64,000 nucleotides of DNA. Origin: Desulfosarcina sp. BuS5. GTDB lineage: Bacteria > Desulfobacterota > Desulfobacteria > Desulfobacterales > BuS5. A program made the translations under genes and the position numbers. The stretch covers positions 1-64,000 of the forward strand of contig NZ_CP087952.1 of assembly GCF_028752835.1 (NCBI RefSeq), written 5' to 3'. This document shows positions 45,054-54,238 of this stretch, one piece after another. Numbering within the stretch: position 1 is the stretch's first letter; each line of letters opens with the position of its first letter. The notes under the pieces are model-generated. The model was not told where the DNA came from. It searched no databases and saw nothing but the letters and a program-made list of their open reading frames with translations.

Positions 45054-46200
45054 TGTTCGGATATTGACAACTGATGCTCAAGCACGCATCGGATTATATG
45101 CTATCCAGTATTTGGGAAAAGCTGGCGCTCAGGTTACAGCCATTGGTACTGGTAAAGCACTTAATAGTACTGTAGGTTTTTTTTCGAAGTATATTACTGA
45201 AAAAAGATTCATTCAGGAAGAAAACTACACTGATAATTTTGAAAAGTTTTTAACTAAAAATTATCATAAATATGATGTCATAAATCCTATTTTTACTTCA
45301 TCTATGCGAAAATTTTTGGATGTTGTTAAAAACTATAGCATTAAATGTAACTACTTGCTTCCAAGCATGGAAAGTTTAGTTATTGCTGACGATAAGGAAT
45401 TGTTAACAAAACATGCTCAAGCACTTGGGCTTAACTGCCCAAAAACATATACTAAACAACATCCATCTCAAATAGAAAATTTACCAGCTTCTGGCCTCAC
45501 TTTTCCTAGTATTATTAAATTTCGAGGTGATAACAGATCTACTCATTGGAATCCGGCAGATAGATATTCTATTGTTCATTCTTGTCAAAAATTAGTTTCT
45601 GAATATTCCAGGATGCACAAAATAGAAGAATATCCAATTATTCAGGAGTACATCAATGGAACAGGATATGGGTACTTTGCGTTATTTGATAAAGAACGTA
45701 GACTTAAAGCACAATTTTGCCATAAAAGAATTAGAGAATACCCTATTACAGGTGGACCTAGTAGTTGTTGTGAGAGTGTTTATGAAGAGAAGTTAGTTCA
45801 AATAGGGCGGTCTCTTTTTGAATCGCTGGATTGGATGGGTTTAGGTATGGTGGAATTTAAATATGATATTAATAGGAAAAAGTTTTATATCATAGAGATA
45901 AATCCCCGTTATTGGGGTTCTCTTCCCCTTGCTGTGTTTAGTGGCGTTAATTTTCCAGTGTTGCATGTCTTGTCCGCCCTCGATGAGGATTATGAGCCTG
46001 TACTCAATTATAAAACAGGTGTTAAAGTACGTTTTATCCATAAAGATATTTTATCAATTGTTGAACATATAAGAAAAGAGAAAAGATTTAAAAAAAAGTT
46101 TCGTTTAATTTTCGAATTGATGAATCCTGCCTTAAAAGATGGGTTGTCAATTTTAGATGATTTTAAACCGATAATATACAGTCTAATTAGTATCTGCTGA
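45037..46200 (+). CDS. ATP-grasp superfamily ligase
   Basis: 387-residue carboxylate-amine-type ligase. It has an N-terminal Rossmann-like part (VRILTTDAQARIGLYAIQYL) and the ATP-grasp core with FPSIIKFRGDNRSTH near 154 and IIQEYINGTGYGYFALF near 201. The metal-binding MVEFKYDINRKKFYIIEINP is near 270 and RYWGSLPLA follows. It resembles carbamoyl-phosphate-synthase-like ligases that add an amino acid to a carboxylate. With its PHP neighbour it may amidate or aminoacylate uronic acids of the EPS (inference). The final codons and stop lie within a 25-bp inverted repeat arm. Confidence 0.8.
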   Translation: MKMLNDVRILTTDAQARIGLYAIQYLGKAGAQVTAIGTGKALNSTVGFFSKYITEKRFIQEENYTDNFEKFLTKNYHKYDVINPIFTSSMRKFLDVVKNYSIKCNYLLPSMESLVIADDKELLTKHAQALGLNCPKTYTKQHPSQIENLPASGLTFPSIIKFRGDNRSTHWNPADRYSIVHSCQKLVSEYSRMHKIEEYPIIQEYINGTGYGYFALFDKERRLKAQFCHKRIREYPITGGPSSCCESVYEEKLVQIGRSLFESLDWMGLGMVEFKYDINRKKFYIIEINPRYWGSLPLAVFSGVNFPVLHVLSALDEDYEPVLNYKTGVKVRFIHKDILSIVEHIRKEKRFKKKFRLIFELMNPALKDGLSILDDFKPIIYSLISIC

Positions 46201-46392
46201 ATTTCTATATTCGTAGTATTTTAAGCTGGTTAGGGATTTCCATATTATTGCTGCCCAAGAAGGAATTGTCATAGTTTCCCTGTTGCCGCTATATATGAAA
46301 AGGCCGTTTTTGATGTCTCGCAAAGAGTCGAACGTAACCATGACTAACTACCTGAAAACATGGTACAATAGAAATTCAGCAGATACTAATTA
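46184..46392. repeat. 209-bp element bounded by perfect 25-bp inverted repeats
   Basis: Perfect inverted arms (TAATTAGTATCTGCTGAATT plus five more bases) at 46184-46208 and 46368-46392. The left arm contains the end and stop of the ATP-grasp gene. The interior carries no + strand gene; a stop-free stretch of about 50 codons reads on the minus strand. No target duplication was found. It could be a MITE, an IS remnant or a transcription-ending hairpin. Confidence 0.75.
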
Positions 46393-46430
46393 ATCGGTGA
46401 TGCAGCTGCACTTTTTTTACCAAGTTCGTA

Positions 46431-47621
46431 ATGGTTAAAATGAATTACATGCCAAGCTTTATGAGCAACCTGACAAAAAAAATAAAGATAGTTCATATAG
46501 TAACCACTCTTGGCACCGGCGGAATGGAAAACGGGATTATAAACCTGTGCAACAGGCATAACAGGGAGATGTTTGATGTGACAGTCTGCTGCCTGAAATT
46601 TGCCGGAGCAATGGCAAAACGGCTTCGCGATGATGTTAAAATGGTATGTCTGAATTTATCTGAGGGAAAACCGGTTTTTGATCCCATGAAAATGAAACGA
46701 TATTTCAGGCAATCTATGCCGGATATAGTTCATACCCATGGCCTTGCCGGCGGGTCGTATGTAGGCATTGCCGCTGCCAGATTGGCCAGAGTCCCTGTGA
46801 TAATTAACGGTGAACACGGCTCGTTTTTTTTAAAGCCGCACCAGGTTATACTCCAAAGAATTCTTGCCATCATGTGCAACCTGACTCTTTCAGTTTCTGA
46901 ATCCCTTAAAAAACGAATTGTGCAGAATCTATGTATAGCGCCTGATAAAATAAAAGTAATCCCTAACGGTGTTGATACAGACATATTTACCGGCAATTAT
47001 GATTGCTCGTATATCCGTGAAGAACTATTAAAAAAGTATGGGGTTTTAGTAGATGACGGCAGCTTTGTAATAGGCTGCACAGGCTCTTTAAAACCGGAAA
47101 AAAATCAAATGATGCTTTTAAAAGCCTTAATGGAGATTAAAAATAGAAAATCTGATAATAAAATATGTGTAATATTTATTGGTGATGGAACAGACCATGC
47201 TAAATTAAGCCGGTTTGTTACAGATAATGGCCTTGAAAATAATGTTGCCTTTCTCGGTAACAGAGATGACGTACCTCAACTTTTATCTGCAATGGATATA
47301 TTTATATCAACAAGCATATCCCGTCATGAGGGTATGTCAAATGTAATTCTTGAAGCCTTTTCTTCCAGCTTGCCTGTTATTGCCACAAGATCTGTTGGTA
47401 CTTCTGAACTTGTTATAGATGGAAAGGTCGGTTTTCTGATTGAACAGAATGATGTGTTAGGGCTGGCAGACAGGATTGATCTGTTGAGTAGTAATTTGGA
47501 ATTGCGCAAAACAATGGGTGCTAATGCGCATAATATAGTAAAAAATAAATATTCCATTATTAGAATGGTGTTAGACTACGAAAAACTATATTTTGATATT
47601 CTGAAAGGTCGAAAAATATAA
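46431..47621 (+). CDS. Family 4 glycosyltransferase, exosortase-locus type (Stp2-like)
   Basis: GT-B glycosyltransferase of 396 residues. The N-terminal IVHIVTTLGTGGMENGIINL (about 20-39) is typical of the exosortase-associated sugar transferase subgroup, and IVHTHGLAGG lies near 100. The C-terminal donor-binding part has GCTGSLKPEKNQMML near 216, FLGNRDDVPQLLSAMDIF near 275 and EGMSNVILEAFSSSLPVIAT near 302. Annotated start 46431 lacks a clear ribosome site; ATG 46461 (MSNLTKK) is also possible. Sugar specificity unknown. Confidence 0.87.
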   Translation: MVKMNYMPSFMSNLTKKIKIVHIVTTLGTGGMENGIINLCNRHNREMFDVTVCCLKFAGAMAKRLRDDVKMVCLNLSEGKPVFDPMKMKRYFRQSMPDIVHTHGLAGGSYVGIAAARLARVPVIINGEHGSFFLKPHQVILQRILAIMCNLTLSVSESLKKRIVQNLCIAPDKIKVIPNGVDTDIFTGNYDCSYIREELLKKYGVLVDDGSFVIGCTGSLKPEKNQMMLLKALMEIKNRKSDNKICVIFIGDGTDHAKLSRFVTDNGLENNVAFLGNRDDVPQLLSAMDIFISTSISRHEGMSNVILEAFSSSLPVIATRSVGTSELVIDGKVGFLIEQNDVLGLADRIDLLSSNLELRKTMGANAHNIVKNKYSIIRMVLDYEKLYFDILKGRKI

Positions 47622-48815
47622 ATGGCATTTTTCTTTTTAAATGTTTTTACATTTATTATGTTTTTCCAGCCTGTTTTTATTTTTCCGGTCTTAGCGCCTT
47701 ATCGGCCATACAGATACTCTGCCATTATAGCGCTTATTTCATTCCTGCTGGCTGGTAAAAAGTCTGACATACCTTTATTGTCTGTGCCTAATGTGCGCTA
47801 TTTTTTATTATTTGCGACGATGCAGGTAATAAGTTCCAGCGCTATATGGCTCCATGGCGGAATAGATACATTTAAAAATATCTGGTTAAACTTGATTATT
47901 ATATATGTAATTATAGTAATGTCCTGTACCGATGAAAAAAAAATAAAGTCAATTATCTTAATGGTCGTCGCAGCAATATTTTATCTTTCGTATAAATCAG
48001 TTTCAGATGTTATCATCAATTATCATCCTGGTTTGCGGCCCCAGGGCTTTGGATGGTATGAGAACCCTAATGATCTTGTTTTGATATTAACCTGTGCAAT
48101 CCCTCTGGCCTTATGTCTGGGAGAATCTTCAAACTCAACTATTATCAAATATTTTTTTATAGCTATTGCTTCTTTTTTTGCGTTTAATATACTGCTTAGT
48201 GCTTCTCGTAATGGACTTTTGGGGTTGATGTCTGTTGGTTGTCTGAGTATTTTATTTATGAAAAAAATATCACGTTTTATCCGATTGTCTATTTTAATCC
48301 TGTTAATATTTTCTGTTGTTACTTTTGGGGTTGCCACAGTTCTTACAAGAAGCGACTTGATGCCAGGGCATCTTTCAGGCGATGATTCATCGGAAAATCG
48401 TATCCTTCAATGGAAAGCATGCCTGCGTATGGTTAAGGCGCATCCTTTTCTTGGGGTAGGACCTGGCGAATCTGCTTATGAAATGAGAAGCTATGGAGGT
48501 ATCCGAGGTCTGGTACCGCATAACACCCTGATTCAGGCGTTTGCTGAAACCGGTATTCCAGGCGGTATTTTTTTTGTAATGTTCACAATTTTTCCGCTAT
48601 GGGAAGCATGGAAATTCTTTAAATTAAATCGTGATAATATGACCATCCAATCAGTTATTATATATAAATATTTGATTATTACACTTGCGGGTTTTTGGGT
48701 ATGCGCTTTTTTTTCAAACAGGATCTATTTCAAGATATTGTATGTAATGATTGCGCTGATAACGGCAGTTCGAAAAAATATTTTAAAACAGCAGGGATTA
48801 ATTGCTGATGAATAA
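47622..48815 (+). CDS. O-antigen ligase/Wzy-type polymerase
   Basis: Integral-membrane protein of 397 residues with about 11 hydrophobic segments. A large periplasmic loop (about 245-310) carries GDDSSENRILQWKACLRMVK and HPFLGVGPGESAYEMRSYGG followed by VPHNTLIQAFAETGIPG, typical of the O-antigen ligase/Wzy superfamily. It most likely polymerises the EPS repeat units in the periplasm, working with the flippase at 50587 and the chain-length regulator at 64. It begins directly after the previous stop. Confidence 0.88.
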   Translation: MAFFFLNVFTFIMFFQPVFIFPVLAPYRPYRYSAIIALISFLLAGKKSDIPLLSVPNVRYFLLFATMQVISSSAIWLHGGIDTFKNIWLNLIIIYVIIVMSCTDEKKIKSIILMVVAAIFYLSYKSVSDVIINYHPGLRPQGFGWYENPNDLVLILTCAIPLALCLGESSNSTIIKYFFIAIASFFAFNILLSASRNGLLGLMSVGCLSILFMKKISRFIRLSILILLIFSVVTFGVATVLTRSDLMPGHLSGDDSSENRILQWKACLRMVKAHPFLGVGPGESAYEMRSYGGIRGLVPHNTLIQAFAETGIPGGIFFVMFTIFPLWEAWKFFKLNRDNMTIQSVIIYKYLIITLAGFWVCAFFSNRIYFKILYVMIALITAVRKNILKQQGLIADE

Positions 48816-49650
48816 AATTTTAGAAGACTGTTTTTTCTTTTACAACCAGCAAGGTCATTATCTTTATGGGTGCAGTTATATTCCAAGGTCTAATATGTCG
48901 GAAACCGGTATAGTAATTGTCCCGCCAGTCGGCCATGAAAGGCTGCGGTGTTATCGGGAAAGCGTTAACCTGGCCCGTTCCCTTGCCGGGGCCGGGTTCC
49001 CGGTTTTGCGCTTTGATTATCGGGGGGAAGGGGAGAGCTTTGGTGAATTTGCTGATTTTGATATTAACAGCAGGCTTGACGATATAGATACTGCTTTAAT
49101 AGAGGTTGAAAAAAGATTTGGGATTAATGTGATAATTTTGCTTGGTTTCAGGCTGGGTGCCTTGTTTGCCTTAAAGGCTGCTAACAAAAATAATATTACC
49201 AAACTCGTTCTTTGTGAGCCGGTTTATAATCTGGAAAAATTTATAAAAAATTATATACGCGCCAACATTATTGCTCAACGTGATTATTTTGGCAACACTT
49301 TAATGAAAGAGGACGATATTTGGAAAATTTTAAAAAAAGGAAAGACAATATCCATTTACGGTTTTCAAACGACTTTGACATTTTTACGACAATTACAGGG
49401 TTTTGATATATCCGCTGAGTTAAAGTTATTTCTAGGCAAGGCATTACTTGTTAATTTTTATAAAAATAAACAACCTGTTGCTCCAGCCCGGCAGGTTAGC
49501 AATTGGTGTGCTGATTTTAGTGAAAATGCCACTTATGAAATCGAACCAGTGAAGACCAGGTTTTCCTGGACTACCAAAAAAATATGGACTCCGATCCTCT
49601 CTGGTTTGAATGCCTGTGTAATAAAATGGATAAAGACAAATGGCTGTTGA
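48808..49650 (+). CDS. Alpha/beta hydrolase, exosortase-locus type 2 (nucleophile replaced by Arg)
   Basis: 280-residue alpha/beta hydrolase. It has VPPVGHERLRCYRESVNLA near residue 33, GFPVLRFDYRGEGESFGEF near 60 and the nucleophile elbow as LLGFRLGALFALKAA near 112. The usual Ser of GxSxG is Arg here, so classical esterase activity is unlikely; I recall this substitution as typical of the exosortase-associated hydrolase 2 group. ATG 48808 preferred over TTG 48802. It overlaps the polymerase gene by 8 bp and the next hydrolase gene by 11 bp. Role unknown. Confidence 0.82.
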   Translation: MNKILEDCFFFYNQQGHYLYGCSYIPRSNMSETGIVIVPPVGHERLRCYRESVNLARSLAGAGFPVLRFDYRGEGESFGEFADFDINSRLDDIDTALIEVEKRFGINVIILLGFRLGALFALKAANKNNITKLVLCEPVYNLEKFIKNYIRANIIAQRDYFGNTLMKEDDIWKILKKGKTISIYGFQTTLTFLRQLQGFDISAELKLFLGKALLVNFYKNKQPVAPARQVSNWCADFSENATYEIEPVKTRFSWTTKKIWTPILSGLNACVIKWIKTNGC

Positions 49651-50590
49651 TATACAGAAAGAGGTTGTTCGGATTATAAACCAAGAAGGTTTGTTCCTGT
49701 ATGGTATTCTGACTAAACCATGTCAGGAAAATAACCAGAATCGCCTTGTGATTTCGTGTCAATCAGGGATAGTTGCCAAAGGGGAGATAGGAGACCATTT
49801 GCGGTGGGTGGCAGATCGCCTCGCCGAGCAGGGCATAACAGTTCTCAGATTTGACCAGCATGGCACTGGTGACAGTCAAGGCGAGTGCGAACAGGATATC
49901 CCGGTCAGATTATTTTTTCAGCGGGTTCAGGATGGCTGCTTTGTCAATGATACTCTCAGCGTAATAGACTGGGCCATTAAACGTTTTGTTGATTATGATA
50001 TTTTCTTATTGGGAGAATGTGGGGGCTGTATTTCCGCTTTGGCAGCCGGGGCGGAAAGATTAAAAAATATCCAGGGTTATATTTTGATAGCTGCGCCGGT
50101 ATTGCGCTTTTCCATAACGAATAACAGTAAATCTCAAATTGGTGTCCTTGATGCCAGAAACACCAGTAAACAATATCATCGTAAATTTTTTCAGCTCTCA
50201 AGCTGGTTTCGTTTTTTAAGTGGCAAATCGGATATGAAATTAATTTTCGGGAGTATTTTTGTTCAATTAAACTTTTTGGTGAGAAAAAGTTGTTCGATAA
50301 TTTTTCCCCATCCAACCAGTATTCCAGAAAATCCGGTCTTTAATATGCTGTTCTGGAAAAGTTTCAAGATAATCGCCGAGGCGAAAAAAAATATCTGCTT
50401 TTTATTGCCGCAGCTTGATAATGAAACATTTGAATTTAATGTAGAGTTTAAGCAAAAAATTTTAGATAAACATAAAAAGCAATTTCCCACCTGTAAAATT
50501 GTTTCGCTGCCTGATACTGATCATTCCATCATGTTTCCACAGTCACGTAAAATGGTACTTCATGAATTGCTAAACTGGATGAACAGATGA
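49640..50590 (+). CDS. Alpha/beta hydrolase, exosortase-locus type 1 (nucleophile Cys)
   Basis: 316-residue alpha/beta hydrolase. LVISCQSGIVAKGEIGDHLR is near residue 34, the strand-turn VLRFDQHGTGDSQGE near 71, and the nucleophile elbow LLGECGGCISALAAGAE near 117. Here Cys replaces the catalytic Ser, as I recall for exosortase-associated hydrolase 1. The late LPDTDHSIMFPQSR supplies a possible catalytic His. It overlaps the flippase gene by 4 bp (ATGA). The pair of hydrolases may act on acyl groups linked to EPS assembly (inference). Confidence 0.82.
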   Translation: MAVDIQKEVVRIINQEGLFLYGILTKPCQENNQNRLVISCQSGIVAKGEIGDHLRWVADRLAEQGITVLRFDQHGTGDSQGECEQDIPVRLFFQRVQDGCFVNDTLSVIDWAIKRFVDYDIFLLGECGGCISALAAGAERLKNIQGYILIAAPVLRFSITNNSKSQIGVLDARNTSKQYHRKFFQLSSWFRFLSGKSDMKLIFGSIFVQLNFLVRKSCSIIFPHPTSIPENPVFNMLFWKSFKIIAEAKKNICFLLPQLDNETFEFNVEFKQKILDKHKKQFPTCKIVSLPDTDHSIMFPQSRKMVLHELLNWMNR

Positions 50591-52119
50591 GTACCAATAA
50601 GCTGGTAGTTAAAGGCTCCTTTTTAAGCGCAGTTGTACTGTTCAGCCGCATAGCCGTTTCCTTCTTCCTGATGCCGTTTATTATCAGGATGCTGGGCGAA
50701 CATGATTATGGCTTCTGGATACTTATTTCTGCATTCGTAGGCTATTATGGAATGCTTGATTTTGGCATCAGCGGGGCGGTATTGCGTTTTGTTTCCAGGG
50801 AGATTGGAGCGGGCTGTGATGATAACGCTAAATACTACATAAACAGTGCCTTGTTTGTTCTGTGTGGATTGGGGTTGTTTATTATCGCCATATCCTTTGG
50901 CGCCGCATGGGGCGCGCATTTTTTTATTACAAGCGAAAGCAATCTTTTTATTTTCAAGTTCGCAATTATCATTCTTGGACTTTCCATAGGCCTATCATTT
51001 CCGTTAAGAGTTTTTGATGGTGTTCTCAGTGCTCATCTGCGCTTTGATCTGAAACGTTATATTGAGTTTGGCGAAATTGTTTTCAGGACTGTGGCCATAA
51101 TTGTCCTTCTGAAAATGGGTTATGGACTTTATGGCCTTGTAATTGTCTCCGCGCTGGCAGGGGTCGGTGAGTTGGCTGTCAAAACATTTACATGTATAAA
51201 AATAGATCGCCAGTTCAGCTTGGGAATAAAATTTTTCAGTCTGTCCAAAATTAAGGAGATGGGGGAATTTGCTTTTGTTACGTTTATCAATGCCATCACC
51301 AATATATTGACCAGCAGGCTTGATCCTTATGTCGTGGCTCTTGTATCCAACGTAACCACTGTGGCTTACTATGGCGTAGCGTTAACCCTGACTAATTATT
51401 TTGGAGAATTTTTCAGAACTACCCAGGGAGTATTATTCCCCTTGTTCAGTCAGAAAGAGGGGGCTGGGGATTTAGAGGGGTTGGAACGATGGCTCACTTT
51501 GGGCTCAAAGTTGGGGACTATTATAGCTACTTTTGCCGGAGGTCTGGTGCTGCTTTATGGACGAACATTTCTCGTTTGTTGGCTTGGCCCGCATTTTAAC
51601 ACCTCGTACCTTTATACGGCAATTTTGATTGCTCCAATGATATTGGCGTATGGTGTATTCCCAAGTGTTTTTGTCCTGAATTCTACCGGCAAACATCGCC
51701 TGGCTACTATCCTGGATGCCATGAGAGGAGGGATGAATCTTATATTAAGTCTCATCCTTGGTTATAAGATCGGGGCTGTGGGGGTGGCCTGGGGAACGGC
51801 AATTCCGTGCATTATTTTTGATGTTATCCTGAAACCTTATTATGCGTGCAGGGTGATCAATACAAGTCCATTCCGGCTGTTAGGCAGAGTTGCTGGTGCA
51901 AGTATGCAAACCTGTATTTTGCTGGCACCAGTTTGGTATTTCCTGGGCCGGGGAGTGCAGGAAAACTATTTCTCTTTGTTGAGAATATTTATCATTCATA
52001 TTTGCGTCATGCTGATATTAGGATTTTTGGTATTTTTAAGCAAGAAAGAACGAAGAGAGGTTAAACTGTTTATTAAGGGACGTTTGCAAAAGGGGATAAT
52101 ATGCCGGAAGTCAGTGTGA
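50587..52119 (+). CDS. Wzx-type polysaccharide flippase
   Basis: 510-residue membrane protein with about 12-14 helices of the polysaccharide transporter/MOP superfamily. The N-terminal KGSFLSAVVLFSRIAVSFFL and IRMLGEHDYGFWILI (residues 10-50) match Wzx proteins. It moves lipid-linked repeat units across the inner membrane for polymerisation. Start overlaps the hydrolase stop (ATGA), and its end overlaps the next glycosyltransferase by 19 bp, so the genes are tightly coupled. Confidence 0.9.
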   Translation: MSTNKLVVKGSFLSAVVLFSRIAVSFFLMPFIIRMLGEHDYGFWILISAFVGYYGMLDFGISGAVLRFVSREIGAGCDDNAKYYINSALFVLCGLGLFIIAISFGAAWGAHFFITSESNLFIFKFAIIILGLSIGLSFPLRVFDGVLSAHLRFDLKRYIEFGEIVFRTVAIIVLLKMGYGLYGLVIVSALAGVGELAVKTFTCIKIDRQFSLGIKFFSLSKIKEMGEFAFVTFINAITNILTSRLDPYVVALVSNVTTVAYYGVALTLTNYFGEFFRTTQGVLFPLFSQKEGAGDLEGLERWLTLGSKLGTIIATFAGGLVLLYGRTFLVCWLGPHFNTSYLYTAILIAPMILAYGVFPSVFVLNSTGKHRLATILDAMRGGMNLILSLILGYKIGAVGVAWGTAIPCIIFDVILKPYYACRVINTSPFRLLGRVAGASMQTCILLAPVWYFLGRGVQENYFSLLRIFIIHICVMLILGFLVFLSKKERREVKLFIKGRLQKGIICRKSV

Positions 52120-53033
52120 TAATGCCTGTTTATAATGGAGAGAAATTTTTGGCTGAGGCTATTGAAAGTGTATTGAGTCAAAGTTTTCAGGATTTTGAGC
52201 TCATATGTGTCAATGATGGCTCCACGGATGGTTCACAGCAGATAATTGACAGTTTTTTGGATTCAAGATTGAAACGTCTTAGTCAAACAAATGCCGGTCA
52301 AGCATCGGCCAGAAATTGTGGTATAAAATTTTGTAAAGGAAATTTGATCAGTTTTCTGGATCAGGACGATGTTTATTTGCCCACTTGTATTGAGGAGCGT
52401 GTTAAATATTTCCATAAGTCTGATAGCTACTCATTTATATATAATGATTTTATGATCATTGATAAAAATAGCACTGTTGTCAATCCGTCGGTTTTGAAAT
52501 GGCGGAAGACCAAATCTATATCAGGCAAGTGTTTTAACGAGTTATTTCTAAATGGAACATTTATTAGTCCATCCTCTGTAATGATGGAGAAAGAAATTTT
52601 TGACAAAATAGGGCTGTTTGATGAAACATTATGGGGGGCTGATGATTATGATTTATGGTTAAGAATTTCCTATTATTATTCTATAGGATTTGTGCCATCG
52701 CCTCTTAATAAATATAGGGTGCATTCTCAAAATTTTTCAAAAAATAATTCCATAATGGAAAATCGTACAGCTTTAGCTATATTAAAAGCTGTGGAAAATT
52801 TTCCTGATGTAGATAAGTTAGTTGGAAAAAGGGAAATGAAGAAAAGATTATATCAAGTATGTTTTGATACAGCTTATAGCAATTTGAAGGTAGGTGATTT
52901 GAATCCTGCGTACTACTGGCTGAAAAAAGCCTGGCACTGGGGGCGGAAACCGAAAACGTTACTCATTCTTGTCGCAACAAAGTATTTCGGGGCATTGGTC
53001 GGTAAATATTATAGCCGAAAGGCGTCAGAGTAA
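52101..53033 (+). CDS. Family 2 glycosyltransferase
   Basis: GT-A enzyme of 310 residues. VSVIMPVYNGEKFLAEAIES is at residues 4-23 and VNDGSTDGSQQII near 39. The DxD motif is in FLDQDDVYLP near 90, and EKEIFDKIGLFDETLWGADD near 160 matches the acceptor-side motif. No membrane segment is visible, so it is probably cytoplasmic and acts on lipid-linked intermediates. The start lies inside the flippase gene end. Donor sugar unknown. Confidence 0.88.
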   Translation: MPEVSVIMPVYNGEKFLAEAIESVLSQSFQDFELICVNDGSTDGSQQIIDSFLDSRLKRLSQTNAGQASARNCGIKFCKGNLISFLDQDDVYLPTCIEERVKYFHKSDSYSFIYNDFMIIDKNSTVVNPSVLKWRKTKSISGKCFNELFLNGTFISPSSVMMEKEIFDKIGLFDETLWGADDYDLWLRISYYYSIGFVPSPLNKYRVHSQNFSKNNSIMENRTALAILKAVENFPDVDKLVGKREMKKRLYQVCFDTAYSNLKVGDLNPAYYWLKKAWHWGRKPKTLLILVATKYFGALVGKYYSRKASE

Positions 53034-53092
53034 ATTTTCATAGTTTACAAACAGTTACAGCGTGAACAACTATCCTGGATATTGATAATATT

Positions 53093-54238
53093 ATGCATAA
53101 AAAGCCGGTACGCACATTATTCATAACCCAGAGTAAAATTTTTTCCGGTGCAGAGGTTAATTTACTGGCGTTGCTGAATACCATTGATACTCATAAGGTC
53201 AGCCCGTATTTATGCTTTGACCCGGCTTCTGGAATGGATAAACAAGATATCCGACAGAATATCCAGGTTTGCCCTTTATCATTGCCCCCGTTCGAGAAAA
53301 AAAATGTATTTTTAATCGCAGTTGCGCTGATCAGACTGTTGTGGATATTAATGAGATTGGGTGTCGATCTGGTGTATGTAAATGTTGGAACCGGTTCTGA
53401 ATTTAAGTTTTTGGCTCCTGTATGCAGGTTGTTGAGACTGCCGATTATACTCCATCTGCATATTCATGAAGACGATGCGAGTTTGAGTTGGATTAAGGCT
53501 GACAGGGCGGACAGAATATTGTTTCCTTCCAAAGCAACAATGGAGGCAGTATTGGAAACTTCTCCGTGGCTCGATCGGGAAAAATGTTTTTTCGTCCATA
53601 ATGGTATTGATTTAGGCAAACATTTCCCACGACCCATTGAAAAACTGAAAAATAAGTTAGCAATAGCCAATAACTCTCATGTAATTGGAATTATAGGTCA
53701 ATTAAAAAAAATCAAAGGCCAGCATCTTTTTCTGGAGATGGTAAAGTCTCTTTCCTCACAGGGCATTAATGCCGTTTACTTAATTGTTGGTTGTGATACA
53801 AGCCGAGATAAAGAATATGAAAAGCAACTAAGGCAGACTGTAATTGATTACGGTATTGAGAATATGGTCAAATTTTTGGGATTTCGCAATGATATTCCAG
53901 ACCTGATGAGCTTGTGTGATTTGCTTGTGGTTCCTTCCATCAGGGAACCTTTTGGCCGGGTTGTTATCGAGGCCATGGCCTGCGGAACGCCAGTGGTGGC
54001 CAGTGCCGTTGGCGGCATTGTTGAAATTTTTAAAGATGGTGAGGGCGGTCTTTTTTGTCAGGCTAATGATGTTGATGATCTGACAGAAAAGGTGAAAATA
54101 TTTTTTGATAATCCTGTCTGGTGGGAAGAACAGAAAAAAAAGGCTATTGCTACTGTGAAAAGAAATTTTACTCAGGAGAAACATACCAAGATAATAGAGA
54201 GTCATATTTTAAAGCTTTTGGGAGAACAAGTCATTTGA
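53093..54238 (+). CDS. Family 4 glycosyltransferase (GT-B)
   Basis: 381-residue glycosyltransferase. The N-terminal LFITQSKIFSGAEVNLLALL is near residue 9. A donor-binding C-terminal half includes IGIIGQLKKIKGQHLFLEM near 199, VKFLGFRNDIPDLMSLCDLL near 258 and the EX7E-type REPFGRVVIEAMACGTPVVA near 284. Its end overlaps the following glycosyltransferase by 4 bp. It adds one sugar of the repeat unit; specificity cannot be read from sequence. Confidence 0.88.
   Translation: MHKKPVRTLFITQSKIFSGAEVNLLALLNTIDTHKVSPYLCFDPASGMDKQDIRQNIQVCPLSLPPFEKKNVFLIAVALIRLLWILMRLGVDLVYVNVGTGSEFKFLAPVCRLLRLPIILHLHIHEDDASLSWIKADRADRILFPSKATMEAVLETSPWLDREKCFFVHNGIDLGKHFPRPIEKLKNKLAIANNSHVIGIIGQLKKIKGQHLFLEMVKSLSSQGINAVYLIVGCDTSRDKEYEKQLRQTVIDYGIENMVKFLGFRNDIPDLMSLCDLLVVPSIREPFGRVVIEAMACGTPVVASAVGGIVEIFKDGEGGLFCQANDVDDLTEKVKIFFDNPVWWEEQKKKAIATVKRNFTQEKHTKIIESHILKLLGEQVI

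Noticed and set aside
54121-54234. N-terminal extension of the glycosyltransferase at 54235
   Set aside because: It would overlap the preceding gene by 118 bp, has no ribosome site and no family-like residues; TTG 54235 with GGGAG and a 4-bp overlap is better.
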